Shown here: in pieces, positions 34,781 through 45,673 of the stretch
Layout of the letters: the number at the start of each line of letters is the position of its first letter
How positions within the stretch are numbered: the first letter of the stretch is position 1
Source: Hygrocybe punicea
Taxonomy: Eukaryota > Basidiomycota > Agaricomycetes > Agaricales > Hygrophoraceae
Direction of reading: 5' to 3'
NCBI GenBank assembly: GCA_963556145.1
Contig: OY744473.1
Coordinates: forward strand, 1,860,001 to 1,924,000
Length of the DNA stretch: 64,000 nt
Notes under the pieces: generated by a model
Databases searched by the model: none
Told to the model about the DNA's origin: nothing
The model's input: only the letters and a program-made list of their open reading frames with translations
Translations under genes and position numbers: made by a program

Positions 34781-36100
34781 TAGGGTTTGAAAGTCCGGTC
34801 CGGTCCGGTTTTTTGACAAATTTTCAAAAGACCGCAACCGGAACCGGTTGCCATAACACCACAAGATGGCACAACTTAGACTCAACCGCTCAGAACCAGT
34901 CTCTTGCGGTTCAGTTGCTGTCTTCTAACCCGATTTAACTGGTCCTTCTATTAACCGGTTGCTAAACCAGTTGAAACCGGTCAGAACCGAAGTAAATACA
35001 ATAAATAACAACTAATGTATTAACAATAAATAACAACTAATGTATTAAATTTTAATAAATAAAGTTGGCGGCCACGATTATGAGCACGTCGGTGATCGCG
35101 TTGGGCGCACGGGTAGGCGCAGACGCGTTGGCCGCTCTGTTGGGTGCGTGGGTGGTTGTGGATGCGTTGGCATGTTGGCGGCGCGTTGGCGGCCCTGTTG
35201 CTGGTGTTGTGGTGGGTGCCCAACACGGCCATCCTCCGAGTCCCGGTTACCTCGCGGTTACAGCACCAACGTCGATTGATGTGGCGGTGCGCATCCGCGA
35301 GGTATGTTGGGGGTTGGTGGTGGGATGGCCATGGCCATCGTCATGGTCGTGGTCGTGGTTGTCGTTGTTGTTGCGGTCGTGGTGGTCGTGGTTGTGACGG
35401 TCATTGTCTGCGTTGTGGTGGTGATGGTGGTGGTGGTGGTGGTGGTGATGTTCGTGGTTGATGTTGTTATTGTCATCGTCCCATTTGGAGGGCCGTGGGT
35501 GTTGTTGTTGTTGTCGGGGTGGTGGTGGTGGTGGCCGTCGTTGTCATCCTCGTCCTTGCCGCCTGTCGTCCTTGTCGGGTGCTTGTGTTGTTTGTGTTGG
35601 TACTGCTGTTGTCGTCGTTTGTGTAATTAGTAGCTGAGAAAACAAAAAAACAAAAAAAAATTACTTACATACTGCAACGGGGGTTGGGTGCACCAGCCCC
35701 TCGCTGCCCTTCTCCCCATGTCCCATCGTTGTCCGTCGTTGTTGTTGCCATTCTCCGTCGTTGTTGTTGTCGCGTTAGTGTAGAATAGACAATAAACCAC
35801 GATTGAAACCACTTACCTTCTGCAGCGGGATGGGCGCGCCAACCCCCGCTGCCTTTTCTCGTTTTGCGTTCCCTTGTGACGCCGCCGTTTTGCTGCCATC
35901 GTCATCATTTGCCACCGTCGGTCGACCTTGTAGTGGTGTTGAAAAAATCCGGTTGTGTAAGCTTCGTCCACATCGGGAAACCGCAACCGGCAACCTCCCA
36001 AAAGTGGCCCAACCGCAACTGGCAGTCCGGTTTTTTTGCGGTTGGGTCCGGTCCAATTCCGGTTTTTTTCCGGTCCTATGGACTGGACTTTAAAACACTA
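34781..36100. mobile_element. hAT-like non-autonomous element 1 (1320 bp)
   Basis: Flanked by a perfect 8-bp duplication, ATTTTCAT, at 34773-34780 and 36101-36108. Termini are TAGGGTTTGAAAGTCCGGTC and, inverted, TAGTGTTTTAAAGTCCAGTC. The subterminal DNA is full of CCGGT/ACCGG words on both sides (34796-34985 and 35990-36085). The interior (about 35060-35830) is GTC/GTTGTT-rich and on the minus strand looks like small Asp/Asn/Thr-rich exons with splice signals (a TTTTCTCAG acceptor near 35630, a donor near 35666). It is homologous to the interior of the element at 44309-45565. It contains no transposase. TSD length and TAG termini match hAT conventions. Confidence 0.85.
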
Positions 36101-36327
36101 ATTTTCATGTATCAGGCTCACTGTTTCTGTTGATTAGAATATGTACCATACTTTACATTGATACTGCTTATGATAATTAACTCGACAACACCTGGCTCTA
36201 TTTCTCCCAGAGCATTGTCCCATCCTTACTTCCAACAGAAACCTATTTATATTCCTAAACTATATTTTCTGAATGAGGATCTACCTAAATAGACAGGTTT
36301 TAACCTAACTGGGGTGCCTGCTTCTGA

Positions 36328-36970
36328 CACAGGAGATGGATGAGGATTTTTTGCAAGCAAATAATACCCAGATATTCAGTCAAATTTTGAAACTATTTGT
36401 GTTGTTATCTTACCTGTGAAAATATTCCAAAAAATAATGTTATCCAAGAGTAGTATTCCTACAGAAAATAGTGCATAGAGAAAACAAAATTATTCAGGCT
36501 TTTATTGTTCTCATTATTGTGGACATGTATTCAGAAAAGAGAAAATGACACAAATTTTAGGATTTCTCAATCAATATCTGTGGATTTTATTGTGAGGGCA
36601 GAATTTTAGACTGTTTGGTCTCCAGATAATCAGGACTTGGCTTGTGTCTGAATTATCTCAAAACCAAATATCTTAAAGATCTGCCTGACAATAAGATCCA
36701 CAGATATCTGTGCAGAAATCCTAAAAAATTGTGTCATTTTCTCTTTTCTGAATACATGTACACAATAATGAAAACAATAAAAGCCTGAATAATTTTATTT
36801 TCTGTATGCACTATTTTCTGTATGCACTATTTTCTGTATGAATACTGCTTTTAGATAACATTATGTTTTGGACTATTTTCACAAGTAAGATAACAACACA
36901 AATAGTTTCAAAATTTGACTGGATATCTCCAAAATATTTGCTGGCAAAAAATCCTTATCTGTCTCCTGTG
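36328..36970. mobile_element. Fold-back element 2
   Basis: Inverted arms of about 310 bp (36328-36637 and 36659-36970) with a centre of about 20 bp. The end CACAGGAGATGGATGAGGAT pairs with an inverted CACAGGAGACAGATAAGGAT. Arms differ by small substitutions and a TATGCACTATTTTCTG duplication near 36817-36840. Unrelated in sequence to fold-back element 1. No target duplication is clear. Confidence 0.82.
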
Positions 36971-37092
36971 TGATTTCACCAACTTATCACCTTGTGTGCT
37001 TTGGTTTCATATGTGATGAGGAAGCAGCCACCCTCTGCTTAACTGCTTGGGCAAACATGGGCATGGCAGGTAGAGAAGTAGCAGAGGAACGG

Positions 37093-39384
37093 TGCAGCAG
37101 GTGCTGTGAGCCCCTAGGACCCTGAGGACCCTTAGATAGTGTTTCCTTTCCTGTTTGTAGCTTAGTCATCATCATCCAGGGTTTTCCTTGCTTTTCCTCC
37201 CTGCTGCGACTCCCCCTGAGTCTTCGCCAAAGAGGCCTGGAGATTCCCTCTCCAACATGGTGATGAGAGCAATTTGAGCCACATGACTGTAGGACCAGAT
37301 CTCAAAAGGATCCAAACACGAAATTTCGAATATTGAAGGAATTCAAACAGGAACTCAAGAGGATGCACAAATGAAGCGCAAAAATGCAACAGAATCGACA
37401 CTCTCCCCTTGCCCATCTCATTTATCATTGATATCTGTTATCTTTTGTTTCTCGTTCTGTTTTATTCCCTTACCTCCAAATTTGGTCTCACTTTTTTTGT
37501 TCATGCACCTGAATTATCTCCACTCCCCGACTACCTCTCCATTTATACCACTTACAAAACTATGGACCTACATTACGGCACCAAAAACATGAAACCCAAA
37601 GACCAGAAAGACCGAAAAGGAGCTCCATGCGGAACGCGACGCGCGTATACTCGAACTGCAAAAATGGTTAGTGGATGAACGCGAGGAGAAAGAGAAAAAC
37701 GCACGGAAAAAGGTGAAGGAAAAGATGAGACAGAAGGAAAAGACAGCACAACAGGTGCTCCATCATGCAACGGAACATACGCACCTCGAATCGACAGCCC
37801 AGGACTCACCACAGGCAGAAAACACGTGGCCAACAACAGCCGCAAAACCATTCACATCCCCCAAGCTACCAACCACATCCCAAGTCCCCACAATGTCAAC
37901 GGCAACCCCGTCTCCTGTTTTACAGGCCCCAACGCAGTCCGCATGTGCCCCAACAAGCCCACCATCGCCCAACATGACTGCCACATCACCACTTGCCCAA
38001 ACGCCGCCGCTGCCGCGTATGCAACCAACGGCACCCCAAAATGCAACAGGGATACCCAGAACGCCCCACTCACAGCCCCATCGTCCAGCCCTGTCGCTGT
38101 TGACCAAAGGACAGCCAACGTGAGCAACTGCATATGCAAACGAGCCCCAGTCCAGCCCAGCCACTGCTGCCATGTCATCACCAGCCCCCATGCGTCCAGA
38201 AATGCCCCACATCCCAGCAGTGACCCCCGACACGTCGATAAGACCCACACCACATCCCTGACGTCCAACGACACCACAAAACATGTCAACCACGCCCCAA
38301 AACGTGTCGATATAGCCCCCACCACATCCCCAATGCCCGGCCCCATCTCTGTTGACCCAGGAACAGCCAACGCGAGCACCTGCATGCCCAAACAAACCCC
38401 AGCTGAGCCCAACTGCGACCGACACATCGACCACACCCCAGAACATGCCGCAAATGGCCCCAGAGATGTCCCAAGTCCCCTACATGCCCCAAAACATGCC
38501 GTGAGTGGCCCCACAGACGCCCCATACCCCAACGAAACCCCAGAACACATCGCAAATGCACCCCGGTGCCCCTCAACGTGATATACCACCCCCCCAAGTG
38601 CTACCATCGGCCCCCACTTTGTATCTCAACTTAGTATATATAAATGCGATTTTTCAGACTTATGCACAGGTGCTCAACCATGGAGCAGCACCCGCTGCTG
38701 CAACTGTCACCTGCTACCCCAACGCTGCACCCATCACCCATTTCCCAACCCAGCCATACAGCCCCCTTGCCTACCAGTTCCCACCGAAATTATCCCACCG
38801 ATTGCACCGCCCACATGACTCGTCGATGCAGGTACTCAGACTACGGAAGACGAATGGCCGACAATCTTCCCTGTATCGACATCATATGGTCCTGTCCAGT
38901 CATCAATAGCACTTGCCCTTGGTGTGGCCATCCCGTTTGTGATTGATTGATCATGGGCTATAGCTGAGCTTGCATGGGCCCAGGAATCGACTCATGGTAT
39001 ACCTTCTTAGAGCTTCTTCCCCCAGACATGAAGATTGTGCTACACGTTCTCATGGAGATGGTAGACCCTCTGTGTGGCAACCCTGACCCTCTGTTAGGAC
39101 CCCTCTTAGCACCAGTGATAGTGAGGATAGTAGATGATTGGGTGGAGTTTCATGGAGGATGAGATTCTCAGAGGCAGGAGATGTATGCGAGGGCACACAC
39201 CATTTTGGAGGGGGGTACCTGCAGCAGGTGCTGCGAGCCCCTAGGACCCCGAGGACCCTTAGATAGTGTTTCCTTTCCTGTTTGTAGCTTAGTCATCATC
39301 TTCCAGGGTTTTCCTTGCTTTCTCCTCCCCGCTGCGACTCCCCCTGAGTCTTCCCCTGAGAGGCCTGGAGATTCCCTCTCCAAC
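37093..39384 (+). mobile_element. Small LTR-type retroelement with about 165-bp LTRs
   Basis: Direct repeats at 37093-37256 and 39220-39384 are about 92% alike and begin TGCAGCAGGTGCTG. Straight after the left repeat is TGGTGATGAGAGC, a plausible tRNA primer-binding site, and just before the right repeat is GGAGGGGGG, a polypurine tract. AACGG flanks both outer edges (37088-37092 and 39382-39386) and may be the target duplication, though its right copy overlaps the repeat end. The interior has only a lysine-rich then Pro/Thr/Ala-rich reading frame (about 37590-38580, split over frames) and no pol, so it is non-autonomous (TRIM/LARD-like). Confidence 0.7.
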
Positions 39385-40344
39385 GGTCAACACCTGTACA
39401 AATGGTCAGTGACTGAATCAGTTGTAGGAAGATGTTCACTCATGACAGGAAGATCCCATAGAACTTTCAATTTCTATCAGAGGCAGGTGTCTAGTCAATT
39501 ATAATTGCATTGGTTGAATACATAGAACTTACAATGCCCTTTATCAAATGTATTGGATGGCTTATCAAACAACTCGTTGAATGACTCATCTTTGAGGATG
39601 GGTTTCCATTGTTGATGCAGTGCTTTCCAGCAGTGTTAGTTGATCACTAAGCCAGTGTCAAAGTTTCTATAACTTACTTGGTTGGGTCATGACATGGTTA
39701 GGCATTTCATGACAAGGAAATGGCCCTCTCTCAAAGACCTCGCTACCCTGTATAAAACTCGAGGTTTCCTTCACGGTATTATCAAATGCTGAAGTTACAT
39801 ATTATTTTCTGTGGAGATGATAGAGATGTTATTTGTTTATTGGAATTTGCACTACATTTTTTGGATGTTGCAAGATTGTGAAGATAGTTACTGATAGTGT
39901 TGCAGTTTATAAGTATGCAATAAAACTTACCAAAGCTGCTGAGACTGACACCTTCAATTGGATCTTCAACAGGATTGTCATGTTTCTAGACATTTCTGCT
40001 TTTTGTCGGCACTTGTTGCTGATTTTGTTGCTCTTGTCCAACTTGCCTTTCACAGTCAACTTGATTCACTCTCTGTGGTACTGGTTGTCTTCCACTACAG
40101 GTGGCCCATGCAATTGGTTGTCATGCTGCTCCTTGCTTTCATTGGCAGTGAGCTTGTCTTCTGCAAATTCGACACTGTGAGACCCTTTCCTCTTTTTGCA
40201 AGTCAGAAAGTTCCTGTCTTGTTTGCTCATCTTTACTGTCTTTGTCATCTGCATCGTTCTGTTCATTAGCAATGCCTTTGAGGCTGTGGACCAGTTCTTG
40301 ACAGATGTGAATGCTTAGATGATCAATGATGAAAGTTAACACAC
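39385..40344. other. Non-coding or unassigned
   Basis: Between the LTR element and the last exon of the helicase pseudogene. On the minus strand a fragment near 40150-40300 (NEQNDADDKDSKDEQTRQE) could be the acidic tail of that helicase gene. Nothing else recognised. Confidence 0.4.
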
Positions 40345-40428
40345 GATACATACTGGACTGACCTGCAAAGGTCTCCAACAATGATGCTTTTCCACGTGCC
40401 ACAGAGGACATCAAAATATCGGTCATTG

Positions 40429-41315
40429 TAGATGCGGGTTCTTGGTGGCTTCGGAACAATATAGAGAAAATGATCCTAACCAGAGGGGTGTCAGTGTAGA
40501 AGTGACTGTGGATAATCAGTGTCAGGGATAATAGTAAAGGAAGGGAATGTAAGTAAAAGTAAAGCTGCCGCGTAAAACTGGACTAATAATAACAAACCCG
40601 GCGATGAACGGACTGAAAACGGATAAATAATGACGAACCCGACAATGCCGACAATGTCGGGTATGGCGGGTCGGGTCAGGTCAGGTCGGGTCGGAAATGA
40701 TGAACAAATAACAAGAACAATGATAAAGACGATGAAATGAACTATAATAATCTAAGGGTCTACGAGGACAAGCATTTGAAGTGATTAAAATGATTCTGAC
40801 TATGAGGGAAACGGGGACTAATGGTATCTCTTTTTTTGTACGGTCATCGAGGACCATTTTTATAGTACACGTGTGTGTAGCTACTTTTGGACATGTCTAC
40901 TTCGGCCAATAGAAACTACAAAGAAAAGATGGAATGGAGATGTGAAAAGGGGGGTTGCAATGCGACGAAGACAGGAAAATGGAGGGGAAAATGAATATGC
41001 AAGGAAAAGATCTAAAAAGTCCTACATATCTCCGAAAGGATGAGGGGATGCACAAATAAGGTAAATCCAAAGTCGGGGATTGAGTCCGATGAGATCCATC
41101 TCCTATAATTAGAATTCCGGGGCTTCTGAGGCTGCCGGATTTGGTCCGAGAGCAGCTGTGACGAAGCGGCATACGTCGGGTCACGTCACATCGGGTTATG
41201 TCAGGTTATGTCGGGTTATGTCGGGTTCGAATGCGAGTTGAATGGAGGCAGCGGGTTCATCCGGATTCGTGATATATCGACGATACGGACTCAGAGGGAC
41301 ATCAAGTCTCTACAT
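40429..41315 (-). mobile_element. Non-autonomous DNA element (copy R, about 887 bp) inside the helicase gene
   Basis: Inverted relative copy of 26138-27029, alike along its length including an ACTATAAAAACGG-like box and the ACCCGAC-rich ends. It separates KVIYAYSL plus AFGTM from TDILMSSVARGKASL of the helicase, a point where SNF2 proteins read continuously (ALGTTDxLM), which proves insertion into a coding exon. The target duplication is blurred: GGGACGA on one side and CAATGACCGA on the other, as if one copy had lost seven bases. Confidence 0.72.
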
Positions 41316-44308
41316 CGTCCCAAAAGCTCACAAAGAGTAAGCATAAATGACTTTGGTTTGTGGTTGGCGCCAGGCATGACCTATTATCTGCCGCTCATCT
41401 TGAGTACTCCAAGGTTGATCCTGTTCATGAAATCAGCTCCCAATTATCTGGTAGGGTAAGGAGATACTTTTCAAAAGAATTAGAATATCGGACATTGAAA
41501 GATTTAGACCAACTGCACCAACTATCGAAAATATAAGAACTCGGGGGCTAGAAGGATTGGTTCAGAACTTGTTCACAACCCTCAACCTCTCAGTGAACGT
41601 CATTGTACCATTGATGATAAGAGATTCAACTCCCCATAATTTGAGAACCTGGGAAGTCATGAATGGATATAGGCATGGATAAATGAGAGCATTCATACAT
41701 GAGCCAACAGCTTTGATTGAGTCGGCCACTCTTGATAGATCAAAATTTTCCTTGTTTGACCAGGCAGATCAGCCCCTTGCAGGATCTTGGGCAATGGTGG
41801 GATCTCGAATCCACCTTCACCATCAAAAAAGATGGGAGGTGCATCATCCCTGGACAGAAGATAAACTGCAATGTGAACAGCTGCTGTTATCTTAGCACTT
41901 CCTTCTTCTAGTCAATCATTCTGTGATTTGAAAAACTCTTGGGGCTTGTCTCTTTGGTTGGCTTCGCCACTCCACCCGAGTGCAACTCGATATTCGAGAT
42001 AGAAAGTCTTGAAGTATGAACAACCATTTTGAGTAGCGTTGCTGTGACCACCAGTGGTTTGGCTCACCTTAGTATGGAACTGGCTCATGTCACAAGCCAT
42101 GAGGATGAATATCTGCTTCATGACCCTGCACTCACCCCTCTGAGGCTGTCCCCACTAAGTTTAAGATGACCTGACATTCCCAATCTCATAGATGAATAAT
42201 GGCATTCACATGGACATATGGTTCTAATGGTATGATAGATTTTCCTTCGAAGTTTTTGCTAAGAACAGTGTGACGAATCATTTGATGTTGGAAACCCAAT
42301 TGGATGCCTTTGACAGCACAGTGCTGGATGGCATTGATCTGTCAAATTAGATTGTCAAGAGGTTGGTCTTCATGGCCATGAAGGTGCCTTGTCAGAATAT
42401 TTATTCTCACCACAATCTGTTCGCTGGTACTTCTCTTCTTCAGCTTCGTGATTTGTCATTGGTCAGCAGCATAGGCAATGTCAGAATCCTCAGACATGAA
42501 GTACCCATTTCCGATAATTCACCCTAAGGATATGATATCCTATATGACTGCTGTTCAGTGTCAGCTCACTGAGGAAATGGACTACATTGCACCTTTGGTG
42601 ACGTGTGCAGAGGGGTAGCTGTAGTAGCCACAACCATAACTGCATGATCACGTATTCCCAGAACAGCCCAGTACTTCACACCCTTAATGCACATTTGGTG
42701 TACTTCATCGATGCACACATTCAAAAACTTGAGGTCATAGATGGTTGGTGGCGCATTGGACCTTTTTGCTGGTGATAGCCAGGACTTCTTGCTGTGGCTT
42801 TTATGATGAAGGGGAATGTCAAAGGCAAGCTTGGCATTTCCAACCAATGTCTAGTTTTCAATGTTGAGTGAACAGGCAAGACAAACATTCAACACAGGCA
42901 GCACATACAGAATGAGATGCAATAATCACACGATGTCGTGGTTTATGTTTGGACAGCTGGTATGGTCTGTCCTTGGACCAAAACTCAGCCCTTTGTTTCT
43001 CCATTCCACTGTAGATCAAGATGTTGATTGAATGAGGCTTGAAGAAGACCTGGTGCTCTCAGTGGACTTGAGCCACAAGGGAACCTGGGGCGGTGAAAAG
43101 ATGGGGAAGGTCTGATATTGTTGCCATCCCACTGTAGAATGAATTTTTAGCTGCAATAGAAATATAATAAGTATCTATTCCATGCACTGGTGCTTACCAG
43201 GTCACCAGAAAGAAGAAAACTCACTGATCGCTGGCGATGATGCATTTCCCAGGACCTGCATTTCAGCCTCTTGATTGACAAAGGTGTTGAACCCAATTTG
43301 CTGTGCTGTCTTCCCTAAGCCAACCTCATCCACAACTAGAATTCCCAACTTTAATCCTACACCCTGGCTAGTGGAGAATGATATCCTTGCCATTGCCCTA
43401 ATGCCCACTAATTGGTGCCATTGCAGTCATAGGTCATCAATGAGGTCCAGTTGTGCATCCTTCAGTGCATCTTGATCTTTCCAAGCCATCAGTCCATTGC
43501 GATGGATTCTCTTGTTGAAGACCACCAGGTGTCCATCCAGAAATGACAGCTCATACTCCAGCTGTTCTCAGGCAAGTAAACTCTCATTCTTGACCCCCAA
43601 GTCGGCAGCCCCACTGAAAACATCCTTGATTCTCAATTCATCAAGTGCATGGACTTCAACAGGCACATCTTCATCATCTGTCTGTTGTAACAGTTGTTGG
43701 TACATTATGTTAACTTCCATTACATCTTCTCTGGCGAGCTGTGCAAGCATATTCCTAGTGAATTTCGAGAGACCTGGAGGAATGTGTAATTTTAATGTTC
43801 AGGGAATCAACCATTCAATAAGAATGTACCACAGCCAACACTTCCTTTTACTGATGCCTCGCTGGGAGAAATGGCTTCGAGAAGCTTGGACAATTGTCCC
43901 TGTAAGCGTTCAAAATGCTCCTTCTCCTCCCTTGTCCCAGCTAACTGTGAATGTGTCGAATACTTGTTTACCAAGCTGAATGCCTTTTTCACTGTTTTCA
44001 CAGAGATCTTCACATTGGGATTTGTAACTTCTGTACAAGAATTGTTAATAACACATGTGATTCAGAAAATATGCCTTCTCTGCTCTTTCCCTATAGTCAT
44101 TAGCCTTGGTACAAATCCGATTAAACCTGGTCTTCAGTGCGTTGACTGTCTAAAAAGTTATGGCATTGACAAGGACACACAGTGATGGTTTCACCATATT
44201 TAATGAGGTTAGCCCATCAGTGCCAAACAGTACCAGCCCCAGTGCCGGTTGCGCCAGGTTAGCAACAATGCTCATGTCAGGCCAGGTATCCAGCTCATCA
44301 GCCTGCAT

Positions 44309-45565
44309 TAGTGCTACCGAAGTTCAGTTCAGTCCAGTTCAGACCCATTTTGGCTGAACTCTGAACTGAACTCTGGGTTCAGTTCAGGATTTTACGTGAA
44401 CTGAACCTGAACCGCTGTGAACCGTTCAGATTTTTTTTTCAGAGCCTGAACCGAGTTCATGAACGGTTCGGACACTTAATTTTCGTATTATCACGCATTT
44501 TACCAAAATATATTACTGTAGCTATCTAATCTATTGCGGGTTTTTTTCCGCAACCCATACCCATACCCGTTGCCACAGGTACGGGATTGCGGGGGTTAAT
44601 CCACAGGTCCTCAGCCATGACCGGGTGGTGTTGGGCACAACACCACCCTCCCGGTTACCTCGCGATTGCAGCGCTGACGTCAATTGACAGGGCGGTGCGC
44701 ATCCGCGAGGTACGTTGGTGGTGGGATGCGCATTGGCCTTCGTCATGATTGCGCTCATGGTCGTGGTCGTGGTCGTGGTCGTGGTCATGCTAGTGGTCAT
44801 GGTTGTGGTCGCTGTTGTCATTGTCGTGGTCGTGGTTGATGTTGTCGTGGTTGTCATTGTCGTATTTGGAGGGCCCTGGGTTGTCGTTGTCGTAGTGGTG
44901 GTGGTGGCCGCCGTTGTCACCCTTGTCCTCGCCGCCTGTCATCCTCATCAGTTTGTGTTGTTGGTACTGCTCTCATCATTGTTTGTGTAATTAGTAGCTA
45001 AGAAAAAAAACAAAAATAAAAACATACCTACTGCAATGGGGGGTGAGTGCCCCACCCTCCCGCTGCCCTTCTCCTCATGTCCCATCATTGTCTGTTGTTG
45101 TTGTTGCCATTGTCCATTGTCGTTATTGCCGTTCTTGTTGTTGTTGTCGCCATTGCTGTTGGTGGTTGAGAGCAAACTGTCATTGACTTATTAATAAAAC
45201 AAATGATAATAAAAGTAAAAAACTTACCACTTTACCTCATATGCTTGTGTTTGAGTGTCACTCTTGTGGTGATTTGTCGGGGTGTTGTCGTGGCTGAGAC
45301 TAAACTTTGGTGACAAAAACGGAAATTTGCCAAAATCGGCATGTGAGTACAATTTTCATGTGAGCAAAATATACATGCCTGCGGACATCGGTTCAGCAGT
45401 TCTGAAACACTGGTGAACCGTTTAAACAACCTGGGGGTTGCCTGAACCCCGAACTGGACCTGGGGTTCAGTTCAGCCCAAGGTGCTGGACTGAACTGAAC
45501 TTCCGGTTTGGTTCAGAGTTCGAACTGGGTTCAGATCGGTTCTGAACCGAACTTTGGCAGCACTA
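44309..45565. mobile_element. hAT-like non-autonomous element 2 (1257 bp)
   Basis: Perfect 8-bp duplication GCCTGCAT at 44301-44308 and 45566-45573. Termini TAGTGCTACCGAAGTTCAGT and, inverted, TAGTGCTGCCAAAGTTCGGT. Subterminal DNA consists of GTTCAGTTCAG/GAACTGAAC words (44320-44470, 45410-45550). The interior (about 44560-45180) matches that of element 34781-36100, including GGTTACCTCGCG, GCGGTGCGCATCCGCGAGGT, AATTAGTAGCT and the poly-T acceptor, although the termini differ. It interrupts the helicase gene, and the minus-strand frame rejoins as MIMQ-ADELD when one duplication is removed. Confidence 0.87.
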
Positions 45566-45673
45566 GCCTGCATGATCATATGAGGATGGCAACTGCTGTC
45601 TGTCATCGCTTTCACCGCCATATCATGGATTCTCCATGCAGTGTACTTCTTGCCTACCCATTTGTTCCACAAA

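Larger units (their letters stand above)
40345..45672 (-). pseudogene. SNF2-like helicase gene, broken by two transposon insertions
   Basis: Minus-strand pieces in order: WVGKKYTAWRIHDMAV (45672-45574); element 44309-45565; DELDTWPDMSIVANLAQ (44308-44163); NPNVKISVKTVKKAFSLVN (to 43807); LAQLAREDVMEVN (to 43568); LKLGILVVDEVGLGKTAQQI (motif I, near 43310); LKFLNVCIDEVHQM and AVMVVATTATPLHTSP (motifs II/III, 42720-42590); YQEWPTQSKLLAHV and LWGVESLIINGTMTF with VGAVGLNLSMSDILI (41720-41470); DERQIIGHAWRQPQTK (motif VI, near 41390); element 40429-41315; TDILMSSVARGKASLLETF (to 40365). Motif VI has His for the usual first Arg. Stops and frame changes between pieces exceed what introns explain. 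SNF2 proteins use ATP to move along DNA; this one cannot be functional as assembled. Confidence 0.72.

Noticed and set aside
35258..35630. Poly-Thr or poly-Val proteins in the GTC/GTG-rich part of the hAT-like elements
   Set aside because: Strand- and frame-independent open frames from GTCGTGGTC repeats. At most the Asp/Asn frame may reflect an exon, given splice-like signals.
37826..38607. Opposing 250-residue open frames on both strands of the LTR element interior
   Set aside because: They are mirror frames of one C/A-rich Pro/Thr-coding tract; only the plus-strand Lys-rich to Pro/Thr frame has a plausible protein character.
26138..41315. Inverted 890-bp repeats as the terminal inverted repeats of a 15-kb DIRS element
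   Set aside because: The left copy has its own 9-bp duplication and lies inside ORF1, whose frame rejoins across it. The right copy lies inside an unrelated helicase gene. They are two insertions of one element, not the ends of the retrotransposon.
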